Positions 21,572-33,388 of a stretch of DNA of 64,000 nt are shown one piece after another. The stretch comes from Cryptomeria japonica (Eukaryota > Streptophyta > Pinopsida > Cupressales > Cupressaceae): positions 873,012,626-873,076,625 of the forward strand of contig NC_081409.1 in the NCBI RefSeq assembly GCF_030272615.1, written 5' to 3'. Positions within the stretch are counted from its first letter, which is position 1, and each line of letters opens with the position of its first letter. A program made the translations under genes and the position numbers. The notes beneath the pieces were generated by a model. That model was not told where the DNA came from. It was given only the letters and a program-made list of their open reading frames with translations, and did not search any database.

Positions 21572-24500
21572 TCAACCTTGTAGTTGGGTAGTTATTATCT
21601 AAAGAATATCTCCCAAAATTAAGTTTATACCATCCATAAACTTCTTGCTGTCCTTTATTGCTATCTCAGTTCTGTATACTGTACTCGTGAGATGCTACAA
21701 GTGCTCTGCCGGTGTTTTGCTACCCTGTGTTAGTGCCTCTAAGATTTCCTTACACAGAGATGCTAAATAGTCCAATCTTGGACTTAGTTTAGATCTGAAA
21801 AAATTTGCCTTGTTTATTATTTTGTCTTTTTCTCTCTCTAATTTGAGCAATTCTTCCTCAAAATTTGTTATCTTTTCCTCAAAAACTAATATTGTATCGG
21901 GTGAGTTAACAAAATTATCAGCAAGTTTATTGATCTCTTCCTGTACCTTGCTCATCTTTTTGTCTACATCCGTGGTCAAAAAGTTTATCTTAGAGGTGTC
22001 TTTGTACAGAGTTTTGTACTCTTTCAATAAATTGCATAGTTCCGGTAGAAGTGTGTCGAATTCCTTGTTACACTTCTTTATTCCTTCCTCAAAGAATTTC
22101 TGTTTTTTCTTTTTCTACACTTTCCTTTACAGTTTCTACCTTTGTTTGCTCAAAATTTTTAGAAAGATATTTACAAAGTGTATCGAACTGGCCTAAAGAA
22201 TCTTTGTTGGCTATATTACAATTTGGAGCTATTAATTTGAAAACTGGAATTGAATCATCTATCGCTTTATAGGCTTGTGAGCTATAATCACTTATTTTCT
22301 TGATAGATTCGAGTAATACCTCTGTTACATTTGATGGTGACCCAATAAATTGAGTGCCAGTGGAGGTGGCCATGCTGGTATTGACCTCTGGTAGGTAAGT
22401 TTGTGTCTCCATCTCTTTAAGCACAATTTTTCTTGCATCATTTCTAACCGGTGGAGTCTGTTCTGGTGATTGCTCTATTTGTGTTCCAGATTCCATCTTT
22501 TTCTCTGAATCTGCTACCGGTTGCTCTTTGTTATCAGATTTATCTGTGGTATCCTTATCTACCACTATGTTGATTTTTTGAGTATCAACATTCACAGTAT
22601 ATAGGACTTCAGGATTAGGATTATTATCCTCTGTGTCCATGCTCTCAGCTACCAGTTGATCTTCTGCAGTTGTTTTTACCGGTGGAGTATTTAAAGGAGG
22701 TGGAGGTAAGTTGTCTCTAATCTTGATACTTGGTGGTCCACCAACTTTACCTTTCCCTTTATCCTTTTGATATACCAGAATGGGCTTGGGATTCACATAT
22801 TTTTCTTGTTTTTCTTTTTCAACCAAGTATCTATCCCAACCATCTTCTGTTTCAGTTGAAACTTCAGTAACTCTACCTGCCATTAATGATATTTGTTGGT
22901 GTGCAGTGGAAAAGACTGTCTGGTTGGCCTGAGCTATCAAATAATCAATTTCCTTGGGTGAGTTGACCGGGTATACTGCAAGTAATTTTTCTATTTTAAT
23001 TTTCTTATCTAACTCAATTATTCCTTGCCTTCTGGCCTCAAGTCTTTTATATAATTCATCAAGAATTTCATTTAGGACTCGCATCAAAAGCTTTTTATAC
23101 ATGTCCATGTGTAGTATAACACTTTGCTCAACTTGTCATTTCTCATCATCTGATAAGGTGTCATAGATTTTCCTTGTGTTTTTCAGTTTACCTTCCTCTG
23201 TGATCTCATTCAGCAATATGTCGAAAGGGGCCAAGTCAGTGTTTGTCTTCTTCTTCTTTTTGGGTGTCAGCTTTTTCTTAGGTATGGCTTTCTTGACCGG
23301 AGACCTTACAGCTTGTTGCTTCTGTCTTGTCCTTCTAGGTGAAGGAGTGGATGCTCGTGAGGGGTCTCTTTTCCTAATAACTCTTTTGAAAGTTGCTAGA
23401 ATATCTCTTTCTGAGGAGGTATCTACCGGTGATAGATGAGTTTCAGGCTGTTGAGCTGCCAACTCTTCTTCTGTTATGTCGGTTTTCTTTAATACATCAT
23501 CTTTTAAGGCTTTTGCTTGCTTGGATCCTTTCCTCATAGATGCCTCAACTTTCTTTACTCTCTTTTTAGATTGAATTTGACTTTCAATGTGCTCAGCACT
23601 ACCAAATACTTCTTCCTTTGGTTCATGGGGGGCTTCCAGAAGTGCTTTGGAATAAGTTTCCACTATGTGGTCATTTGTTTCATACCCCATCTCTGTAACC
23701 CATATTATTCTTGGGATGACTACTTCCATCCAAATCTCATCCTTTTTTATTACAAAACATATATCATCCTTGTATTTGTTGACAATTTCCTGTGATAGTC
23801 TAATCCTCTTATTCATTTTAACCTTTAGTGCTTGAAAATACTCATGGATATTCTTTTCTTTGTTTTCACCCATGTTGTTGAATAAGTCAGACAATTGTTT
23901 TCCTATCGGTATGTCAAATCCAAAATCCTTGTTGCTTATACTGGGAGCTTGTTTGGTTATATGTAGCATTAAGCATACAAGTAAATTTCCAAATCTAAAG
24001 GTTCCTTTCTTATCCTTCTTTATTTTTGCCAAATTGTCAATTAACTCATCTTTTAACCATTCACAGATATCAATTTTCACATTGTCCTTAACCATGTCAT
24101 AAGCACTCTTTATGCATAAATTGGAAACAGAGTTAAGCCTATTTGCATGAGTTGCTTTGTAACCTAGAATCATGCTAAAAAATCTAACATTTGTATCGGT
24201 CACATCATTAACCCTCAATGATCTCTTGTTGGATGGTGCAGCAGTTAAGTTTGTTACTAGGTCATTGGAGACCTTCTTGGTTTTATCGGGTCTGGTACTG
24301 ATGGAAGGTAACCCTGTTACTGCTTTCACAGCTACCTTGGTAATTTTATGCACTGAGTCAAGCCAAAAGAATGAGCCATGTACACTGCTAAGAACTATCC
24401 TAACCACTTCCTCGGGAAATTCAGGAATGCATAGGATTTCAGTGAATCCTAGGGTTTCAACAATTTTATGTTCAGGTTTCACATTTTTGGCATTCTCACA

Positions 24501-24737
24501 TATAACAGATTTATACATGTCTTTGATTTCTTCATCACCTAGTTCCTCTATGTTGCAATGAATATACATTCTAGGGTCTTCTACATAAACAACACCCTTT
24601 GGAATTTGGGAAAATGCACTTGTGTTGTCATCTTTCTTAGCTATCTCGGGAACTAGCTGAAACACGGGCCTAGGTCATTTTATAACCTCGACTACTGTAG
24701 GGTTTGCTATGAATTCAGGTGCAGAGGAGGATGCCAT
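21572..24737 (-). pseudogene. E5 ORF2, best-preserved copy of the unknown large ORF
   Basis: ATG at 24737 (MASSSAPEF), end QLQG at 21572, about 1,055 codons. After the shared TGA at codon 21 one open stretch of 509 codons runs to 23136, covering the N-terminal domain and the KKAIPKKKLTPKKKKK linker. A G-to-T type change then makes TGA where other copies read EKGQVE; a further 339 codons follow to 22089; an extra T in a T run shifts the frame; the C-terminal coiled coil continues from 22027. Predicted soluble: no signal peptide or membrane segment. Role unknown; the Lys-rich linker suggests nucleic-acid binding (inference). The spacer 24738-25043 to ORF1 is noncoding. Confidence 0.8.
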
Positions 24738-25043
24738 GATGATAAATACCTTTTTCCACCTTTGGATGGATTAATTGTTGAAGTGCTTTGCCTCTTTGCT
24801 TGGAATGCCTTAGATCGGAAATCTTCACGCTCTCTGAAAGTTTGAATTCAGGGTGAAATGAAATGGAGCCAAAAACCTTATTTTATAAAGTCTTTTCTAT
24901 CACCTACCACACTAATTGTTTGCCGGTAATGTATTAACTCAACTTTATTTGCCAGTAATGAAGGGTTTTCAACTTCTTTTCTCTAACCGAGGTAATAATA
25001 GCACATGTGGCATTAAATTGCCAAACCCTCAAGATAATTTTCT

Positions 25044-26201
25044 TCAATTTGATGAAGAACATCCTGCTGATGGAGCATTGTATTGTTCTAAAGGTGGAGC
25101 ATCAAATTGTTCTGCCGATGAAGCATTTGTTGATTCTACCGGTGGAGGAGTAACCCCAATATTTAGATCACCTTTTCTAATCCATTGCTTTGAAAATTCT
25201 TGCTTAACCTCTTCAATCTTTTCTTTACCTTTCAAGCTAGTACTTTTATTATCTACCAGTGTACCGTTACCTCTACAGAATTTAGCAATATGACCAATCT
25301 TGTTACATGCATAACAAGTTACATTATTTTTCTGAATAGCTTTCCCATAACCTATGCCGGTTTGTGTTTTGCATTTATTTGATAAATGACCAAATCTTCC
25401 ACAAACATAACATCTTACATTCATTTTGCAATTGTTAGAGTTATGACCAATCTTGTTGCATTTGGTGCATTGATTGGTGGGAGGATTGATGTTATGATAA
25501 TTCCTAGATCTACATTCATTTGCCCTATGGCCATATTTATTATAGTTAAAGCATTTTCCATTGAATTTGTAAGTGTTAGAGGGTCTTACCCGTTCGGTTT
25601 GATCCTAGGTATTTGCAGTACCGGAGCTTTCTCCAACTTCAAATCCAACTCCAAAAGTGTCATCTTTGAGTTTTTTATTCTTCAATAAGGTACCAAGTTC
25701 TTCTGAGCCTTTCTTGAATTTTTCTTTGTGTTGATTTGCAGTTTCCAATTCCCTTTCCAAGATCTCTTTTTGTCTTATTAGTTCATTCGAGTCAGTTTGA
25801 GTATGCATCAGATCTGTCTTCAACATATCATTTTCATAGCAAAGTCTTGTGTTCTCATTTGCTGCATCACTTAGTCTTCTGGTCAATTCTTTTTCATTCT
25901 TCTTTTTGTCCTCAATCTCTTTGCAAAATCTCATAGTCATATCCTGCATTTCATTTTTTGTTGTCATGATCTCTTGTTTCAATTTGCTTATCATATCATT
26001 TAGTGATTCCTTTTCATCATTTTCATTTTGCAATTTTTCACAAAGTTCTCTTCTCTTGTTTCTTGTAACAATAAGATTTTCTTGAAGTGCCTGAATAATG
26101 TCCTGAGCTGTTTTTAAATCATCTTCTAATTTGATATTTTTCAACTTCTCTACATCTTAGTCAGTAAGAGCTCCTTCAAGTTGCTTCATCAGATTTTCCA
26201 T
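25044..26201 (-). pseudogene. E5 ORF1 (coiled coil plus CCHC knuckles)
   Basis: ATG at 26201, stop at 25044, 386 codons. TAA at codon 15 (after GALTD) and TAG after GESSGTANT split it. Between them 179 codons of coiled coil are open. Knuckle 1 has Cys to Tyr (CFNYNKYGH); knuckles 2-4 are intact (CTKCNKIGHNSNNC, CYVCGRFGHLSNKC, CYACNKIGHIAKFC). The LCEKLQ codon is intact here, unlike E1, E3 and E4. Confidence 0.8.
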
Positions 26202-26258
26202 CTTTACCGGCGTCAAGATCTTCCTCAAACTACTAGGCTTTTTAAAATAGAGGACCAG

Positions 26259-26270
26259 GCTCTGATACCA
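26259..26270 (-). other. Primer-binding site of E5
   Basis: Perfect GCTCTGATACCA, next to LTR-6. Confidence 0.85.
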
Positions 26271-26272
26271 AT

Positions 26273-27208
26273 TTTTAGGGTTCCCACAGATACTCAAAGG
26301 TGGGGGTGAATCAGTTTCTGACCGGTAATGTAATTTTCTTAAAACTGAATATGCTGAATATAAAGTAACAGTATACCGGTATGCAAGAATTAATGCAAAT
26401 AATAGAATCAAAAGCATCCACATGAACATAACACTATAACACAAGATGTTTAATGAGGAAGCCTGGTGTGGGAAAAACCTCAGTGGGATTTGTGACCCAC
26501 AATATTCACTTATTGGCCAATAAGAGAATATTACTTACAATAGGGGCCTGCACATGCAGGAAGGCCAACTGCCTGGAGCTCACTGCTCAATAAGAAGTCA
26601 CACTGACTTACAATGAGTATTTACACAAATCCAATATTCTGTACTACTTTACAATAGCATCTTCAATGCCAGATTTAGTACCGGTTCTTGCTCTGTTCTT
26701 TACATATACCCTTGACCTACAATTCACACATTAGGTCTGCCTTATAATTTATTTATTGCATTCTGTCCATATCCTACAAATGACTACAATGATCTGTTTT
26801 ATATACAAGAGTCATTTTACAATTTTCCAAGTCGGCTTACAATAATAAACAAAATATTACATATCAAAAATCCTGTCGGCCTCTATGCCGGTATACATAT
26901 TTTCTTCTGTGCCGGTGTACATCTTCTATGTCGGTGCCAGTGTAGATTGATCTTTTGATGCCAGTGCACTATCTTGCCTATGTTATACTTTGCCGGTATA
27001 ATGTCTTGCCAGTGCCATAGGATTGCAAGGTTGCCTGTATAATGCTTTGCCAGTATAATGTCTTGTCGGTGCCATAGGATTGCAAGGTTGCCTGTATAAT
27101 GCTTTGCCGGTATAATGTCTTGCCAGTTCCATAGGATTGCAAGGTTGCCATCAATGACAAAACCTTCAATCACACACAATGTCTCATTGGAGTGTCCATA
27201 TGCCAACA
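26273..27208 (-). repeat. LTR-6 of family 1 (936 bp)
   Basis: Starts TTTTAGGG (terminal TG mutated to TT) and ends CCAACA. TATA-like box at 26796-26805; three 57-bp units at about 26990-27155. Confidence 0.85.
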
Positions 27209-27408
27209 ATCTCCCCCTTTGGCATTGATGGCAACACTCATGAGAAATTTCAAAAGGATATCCAAAAATGTGTATACCAAAAATGTTACCAAAAATGTGA
27301 GGGCTCCCGCTGAGCATGTGATCCCTGTGTTTTGAATTTTCTCATCTACTACTCCCCCTTTGGCATCAATGACAAAGGTTAGTAGATTTTGTAGTTGTAC
27401 CAATAACC
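27209..27408 (-). other. E6 3' noncoding region with polypurine boxes
   Basis: ATCTCCCCCTTTGG at 27209, GCTCCCGCTGAG near 27303 (one change) and ACTCCCCCTTTGG near 27350. Noncoding. Confidence 0.6.
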
Positions 27409-28468
27409 TCAACCTTGTAGTTGGGTAGTTATTATCTGAAGAATATCTCCCAAAATTAAGTTTATACCATCCATAAACTTCTTGCTCTCCTTTATTGCTA
27501 TCTCATTTCTGTATACTGTACCCATGAGATGTTGCAAGTGCTCTGCCAGTGTTTTGCTACCCTGTGTTAGTGCCTCTGAGATTTCCTTACACAGAGATGC
27601 TAAATAGTCCAATCTTGGACTTAGTTTAGATCTGAAAATTTTTGCCTTGTTTATTATTTTCTCTTTTTCTCTCTCTAATTTGAGCAATTCTTCCTCAAAA
27701 TTTGTTATCTTTTCCTCAAAAACTAATAGTGTATCGGGTGAGTTAACAAAATTATCAGCAAGTTTATTGATCTCTTCCTGTACCTTGCTCATTTTTTTCT
27801 CTACATCCATGGTCAAAAAGTTTATCTTACAGGTGTCTTTGTACAGAGTTTTGTACTCTTTCAATAAATTGCATAGTTCTAGTAGAAGTGTGTCAAATTC
27901 CCTGTTACACTTCTTTATTCCTTCCTCAAAGAATTTCTATTTGTCTTTTTCTACACTTTCCTTTACAGTTTCTACCTTTGTTTGCTCAAAATTTCCAGAA
28001 ATATATTTACAAAGTGTATCCAACTGGCCTAAAGAATCTTTGTTGGCTATATTACAATTTGGAGCTATTAATTTCAAAAGTGGAATTGAATCATCTATCT
28101 CTTTATAGGCTTGTGAGCTATAATCAGTTATTTTCTTGATAGATCTGAGCAATACCTCTATTACATTTGATGGTGACCCAATAAACTGAGTGCCGGTGGA
28201 GGTGGCCATGCTGGTATTGACCTCTGGTAGGTCTGTTTGTGTCTCCATCTCTTTAAGCATAATTTTTCCTGCATCATTTCTTACCAGTGCAGTCTGTTTT
28301 GGTGGTTGCTCTGTTTGTGTTCCAGATTCCATCTTTTTCTCTGAATCTGCTGGCGGTTGCTCTTTGATTCCTATTGCCGATTGCTCTTTGTTATCAGATT
28401 TATCTGTGGTATCCTTATCTAGCACTATTTTGATTTTTTGAGTATCAACATTTACAGTATATAGGACT
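27409..28468 (-). pseudogene. E6 ORF2 C-terminal part, truncated
   Basis: Open pieces 27409-27864 and 27937-28425 encode the ORF2 middle region and C-terminal coiled coil, separated by a stop after VEKDK. At 28468 homology to the array ends abruptly (ATAGGACT then unrelated DNA). This is the right boundary of the array. Confidence 0.75.
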
Positions 28469-28474
28469 TTTAAA

Positions 28475-28765
28475 ATCTACCTACCAATATTTATCTCAAG
28501 CCTTAGGCAAACCGATGATAATGTCCATGGAGATGCTTTCCTAGTTTTGTTTAGGAATTGCCAGTGGTTGTAGTAAGATATTGTTGGAAAAATCTACTCT
28601 CATATTTTGTTGGTAAGGCATACACTCTTTGATATGTTTGGGCACATCCTCTTTCATGCCTTTCAAAGAAAATCTCTTTGAGATCTACCTACATGTTTTA
28701 AAATACCCTTGATGAGAAGACAAGGGTGCGTGATTAAATGCTCTTAATATCTTCTCCTTAACCTT
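28475..28765 (-). pseudogene. Ty3/gypsy integrase zinc-binding domain fossil
   Basis: Minus strand reads HAPLSSHQGYFKT, then FSLKGMKEDVPKHIKEC, then LLQPLAIPKQN, then ESISMDIIIGLPKA. This is the H2C2 integrase zinc finger and its junction to the catalytic core in gypsy pol (usually ...C..CQ..K, LLQPL.IP, W..I.MDFI.GLP). The second Cys is Tyr and there are three stops. It marks a decayed autonomous gypsy element. Confidence 0.75.
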
Positions 28766-29307
28766 AGGTCTATTGGCAAGAGACACTGTACCGGTAGAGA
28801 TGAGTGCATGCAGAATCTTTTAGGGTTGTTATTGATTGCAACTTAGATATGATATCACATTTGGTATATGCTGAATTATTCTACCAGAAGTTTGATATCA
28901 ATTTTACTTAACTCTGGAAGGTGGAATACAAAGTATGAGTACATTGAGTAGAACTCCGTTTTGGTTCCATAGTTTTGGTTGTAGTGGAAGAGGTAGTTGA
29001 TTGGATGTTAGAAACAACTTATTTCACAATCCTAGCCTCTGGTATTGATTCTCGTGCAAGATTGTAGATCCAGTATCTAGTATCTCAAGAAGAACAGGGT
29101 TATTTTGGTGAAGCGTGCTATGCAAAATCTTTGTGATGATTTCGGTGATTGGTTTTGAGTTCGAGGTGGTCAAGATGACGTATGTGAAGCATATTATCAA
29201 TTTGTTTAGGTCCACATGGATTTGTAATCAAATTGAGCCGACTTATTGTTACACATTTCATGTTGCGTGTTATGTGATTTTTGGGGTGACATGGAATTGA
29301 TTTAATT
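28766..29307. other. Unassigned interval
   Basis: No coherent ORF on either strand and no repeat shared with the rest of the window. Probably further decayed gypsy sequence. Confidence 0.4.
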
Positions 29308-29873
29308 TGTTGGTGCAGATATATAAGACTGATTTGTATGAGAATTTTGGATATAGATGTGATTATGTGAAGACTATATGAGTGTTGGTGCGTAGTTTCA
29401 CATGTGTTGTATTTGATTTAGTACTCCGGTGTATGACAGAGAACCAAAATAGTGAAGTCAGTCACTTTGTGCTTAATCGGAACTTCTTTTTGGCATTTGT
29501 AGATGCTACGCATTTGTTCATACATTCTTGTTGTCATTGTAAATCATTTATAGGATAGTGAGTCCTCCAGGGATCTAGTCCTCTTTTGTAATTAAGTAGG
29601 GAGCTCTAGGTAGTGTGTCTGAATGCATGTGCATTCCCCTCTTGTAATATTATTATACTCTTGATCATAGTATTATAATATTGTGGGTCTCAATCTCACC
29701 ATGGTTTTTCCCTTTCTAGGTTTCCACTTAAAAATTTCGGTGTTACGGTTTTGTGCTTGTTTGCATTTAGTTTCTGCACTTTTCTTTTATTGTTTTGCAT
29801 CTGGTGGTTTAAGAAAGTTGTTAATTGCAAAACACTGATTCACCTCCCCTCTCAGTGTTCATTGATTCCAACA
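29308..29873 (+). repeat. Plus-strand LTR of a related family (family 4, about 566 bp)
   Basis: Starts TGTTGGTGCAGATATATAAG with a TATA box at 29318-29326 and ends TTCCAACA. Motifs ATGCATGTGCATTCCCCT and AATATTGTGGGTCTCAA match the conserved blocks of family 1 and 2 LTRs. The U5 inverted repeat AACACTGA/TCAGTGTT is intact. Size is close to the family 2 LTR (561 bp). Only a very weak primer-site resemblance follows (ATGGTAATAC). Confidence 0.55.
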
Positions 29874-31500
29874 AGATGGTAATACAAAAAATACTCTTTT
29901 GTTTTAGTAGATCAGCCCATCAATAACTATGTACCTATCATCCTCCACTAAATCATCCATTACATTAGAGGCAAAATAATTCTTAGAATATAATGAGATT
30001 ATGGATACTTTCCAATTAGTAGAAATAGAAGATAGAGAAATTTATGCAATTGAAAGCCATTAAACTAGACACATAGCAACAAATCATTCAAAGATGTGTT
30101 TGGTAGGTTAACAAAACCTAGTGCAATGCAAGAGGTGATCAAATTTGAATCTAGATTTTAGAAATTCATGAGTTGAATCCATGGACCTAGGATCACTTGT
30201 ACAACCATAGGAATCACATAGAATAACAAATTAGCTAAATCTATGTAAGAATGAGTATCATAAAGAAACTGTGATAAATATACTATGTATGAGAAGATAT
30301 GCAAAAATGAATGAAGTGTCAATAAATGCATGTGCATGGATGTAAGTTGGTTATGAAAGGCTAGGGGAATAAGCCCAATTTCATATAAGATTGCAATATT
30401 TGTCAATATGAAATTACTTCAATCCACTTTCCCGAAATAAACACAAAATTAAATGCAAATTAAAATAATACAAATTTCACTATTACACTAGAATCACATA
30501 AATATAAATTTCTTAAATCATGATTTATAATTAATTTAATACTTTCTAATATAATATATGCATGTTTAAAAAACTAGAAAATTTTCCTTAAAACTCATTA
30601 AAGTACATTTTCATCTTATTTGTATTTATATTAATGTCTTATATTATCTTTTCATTTGAATCTAATATTTATTTATGTTAGTTTTCTTTTATTTTTTTAT
30701 ATCTTTCTTTCCTAATCTAATTATTTTTAATTGTGTTTTGTAATTAAAAAAAATTAGAATGTAATTTCGTATAATTATATGTCTATTTGACAATCCAAAG
30801 TTATAAGATTCTAAATCAATATTAAGATCAGACTCTTACCGCATATAATAATAAAAATTTGAAAATCAGCTTTTCCTATTTCTTTTGTAATTTTTTCGGC
30901 ATTCTAAAATTAGACAAGTGAAAGAGCTGCATTTTTTACAATAAAAAAGTTTCTTCTGTAATGAAAAGCTTTCTAGGCCTCTGTTTCGTACACAGGCCCG
31001 CCATATTAGACGACACTAATAATAATGTAGCTTTTGATGGACTCATATATTCTTACAATTGAAAACATTAGATTTATAAATAATATTGATTATTATTATA
31101 ATAATAAGAATTTAGATCCATTATGTGGAGATTTTTCAATAATAATAATAATGAGAGAAAGTGTTACAAATAGTAAAATACGTTGTATAGTTTGCATCAT
31201 TTCAATGAATATGTATTGACATCATTATACTTTCTCAAACTAGTTTAACAAAAACAAATGAATTGGAACAACTTACAAGATGAAAGAAGAAGAATTTAGC
31301 TAAAGGTGGATTTGACAAGAAAGAAGACTAGCCTATGTTGGAAGACAAACTTGAGAGTATAAAAAATAAATGACAAAATTTTATTTAAACTTACAAACAT
31401 CTCGGAAGGAAGCCTAAGTGCGGAATAACACTTCCAAATGCTAAATCTAACAAGAGAGGTGATGCAAAAATTTCTTACAAACTTTTAAACAATTGCAAAT
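29874..31500. other. AT-rich stretch without recognisable gene (copy 2)
   Basis: Counterpart of 4665-6290. No gene or RNA seen. Confidence 0.6.
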
Positions 31501-31770
31501 TATAGAAACACGTATAAAATCAAATTTAACAAATGAAACCACTACACCAGATTTACGTGGGAAAACCCTTTCAGGAAAAATCCCACACTCCAAAAGCTAG
31601 ACTCAATTGTATTTTTCAGCAACAACAACAGTTACAATACAATGCACAGAGCCAATGCTCTTCAGGAGTAGCTACAAAAAAGATTTCGAGAATAAGTCCA
31701 ACAACATAACAACCCTTCAACTTCTCTCACAAAATCTTCAACCTCTCATCAACTTCACCTTTCCATCTTC
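31501..31770 (-). repeat. Probable R/U5 part of a copia LTR (copy 2)
   Basis: Counterpart of 6291-6560, with TTTACGTGGGAAAACCC. Confidence 0.4.
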
Positions 31771-33388
31771 TACCATATCACAAACAAAATGAAATTGTAC
31801 ATCAATATGCTTTGTTCTGGTATGGAAAGTAGGATTCTTAGCTAAGCTAATGGCACTTTAGCTATCACAACAAATTGTAATTTGTCCTGTATCAAAACCA
31901 ATATCAGAACACAATATTTTAAGCCAAATGGTTTCCTTACAAGCATGAGTAACTTCCATGTACTCTGCTTATGTCACGGACAAAGCGACTACAGCTTGCC
32001 ACTTACTCTGCCAACTGATAGCACCACCAAACATCATGAAAACATATCTACTAGTGGATCTCTTTCTATCAATGTCACTTGCCCAATCCAAATCCACAAA
32101 CCCATGAATACAAGCTGAATGTTGGGTTCCACTAGGATACGCATGAAAACATAGGGAATACTCAGAAGTACCCCGTAAATACCTAGAAACTCTTTTTATC
32201 GCATCCCAATGTACTCATCTAGTATTAGCCATAAACTGACTCAAGACTCCCACTTCTTAGGCATTGTTTGGCCTAGTACAAACCTACAACACTTGCATAT
32301 GGTACTCTGGTCATGTCATTTATCTCATCAATATATCTTGGACAATCCTCAACTGATAGCTTTGTTCCTTGCAAAAAAGGAACTACCAAGGATTTGCAAG
32401 TTGACATGCTGAATCTCTCCAGCACCGAGTTCACATAATTTATCTGGCTTAACCAATGCTTTCTGTTAGCTCTATCTCTTTTGATCTCCATCCCAACAAT
32501 ATATCTCATTGCACCAAAATATTTAATATCAAACTATGCTGACAACTGAAATTTCAAATCTGAAATCATATTACCATCCCCCAAAAATAGCATATCATCT
32601 ACATAGAATGCAATAATGAGAATGCGGCCATTTTTAGTTTTAAAATACACACAATGGTCATATATAAATCTCTAAAATCCCAAACTCAACACATAGGTGT
32701 CAAACTTCTAGTACCACATCCTAGGAGATTGTTTCAAACCATACATAGATTTCTTCAGCTTGCATACTAGATGTTCTTTACCTTCAACCACAAAATGTTC
32801 AGGTTGTGACATATAAATTTCTTCACATTTATTTGCTCAATTTCTAAATCATACGTTGCTGCAAGTGATAGAGAAAAACAAATGGATTTCAGTTTTTCTA
32901 CAGGAAAGAAAATCTCACCAAGGTCAATTCCCTCCTCCTATGAATACCTCTTCGTGACCAACCATGCCTTATTCTTTTCAACACTACCATCAAAACCCAA
33001 CTTCTTCTTGAACACCCATTTACAACCAATGGGTTTATGTCCATCAGGCAAAAGTATGAGATCCCAAGTATCATTTTTCTTCAAAGATGTTATCTCTTCA
33101 TCCATGGCTTTCTTCCATGAATCTGCATCATCCATACTCGTAGCCTCTGTAATAGTTCTAGGCTTATCAGTATTAGCAATCAAGGAAAAAACACAATTTG
33201 AGTCCAACAAAGAATAACTAAACCTTTTTGGTGAATAACCAAATATATCCATTTTTCGCCTATCACATGTATAGCTCCTCAATAGTTGAGGTTGAGGTTC
33301 TTCATCGTCTTCAGAATGTTCGAGGCTTCCAGACCTCTCCTCATTATGAAGTCCACTAGGAGTGTGTACTTTATCTCTTGTTGGAGTC
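31771..33388 (-). pseudogene. Ty1/copia reverse transcriptase-RNase H fossil (copy 2)
   Basis: Same order as copy 1: SWKKAMDEEITSLKKNDTW, GCKWVFKKKLGFDGSVEK, YVDDM at 32591-32605, then RNase H remnants. It has its own lesions, including about 22 bp lost near 32281 and a stop after VTKRYS, so the two copies decayed separately after duplication. Confidence 0.85.

Larger units (their letters stand above)
1..28468 (-). mobile_element. Tandem array of LTR retroelements sharing LTRs (family 1)
   Basis: Going rightward, LTR and internal regions alternate, with one LTR between neighbours. Each LTR starts TGTTAGGGTTCCC-like and ends CCAACA on the plus strand. Each is preceded by the complement of an iMet primer site (GCTCTGATACCA) and followed by the complement of a polypurine tract (ATCTCCCCCTTTGG), so every LTR serves as 5' LTR of the unit on its left and 3' LTR of the unit on its right. 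Units are E0 (1-229, partial), E1 (1141-2963), E2 (3900-4545, cut), E3 (11109-16036), E4 (16920-20492), E5 (21372-26272) and E6 (27209-28468, cut). LTR-shared arrays are classically made by unequal recombination between LTRs. No unit encodes RT, integrase or a recognisable protease. Confidence 0.85.
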
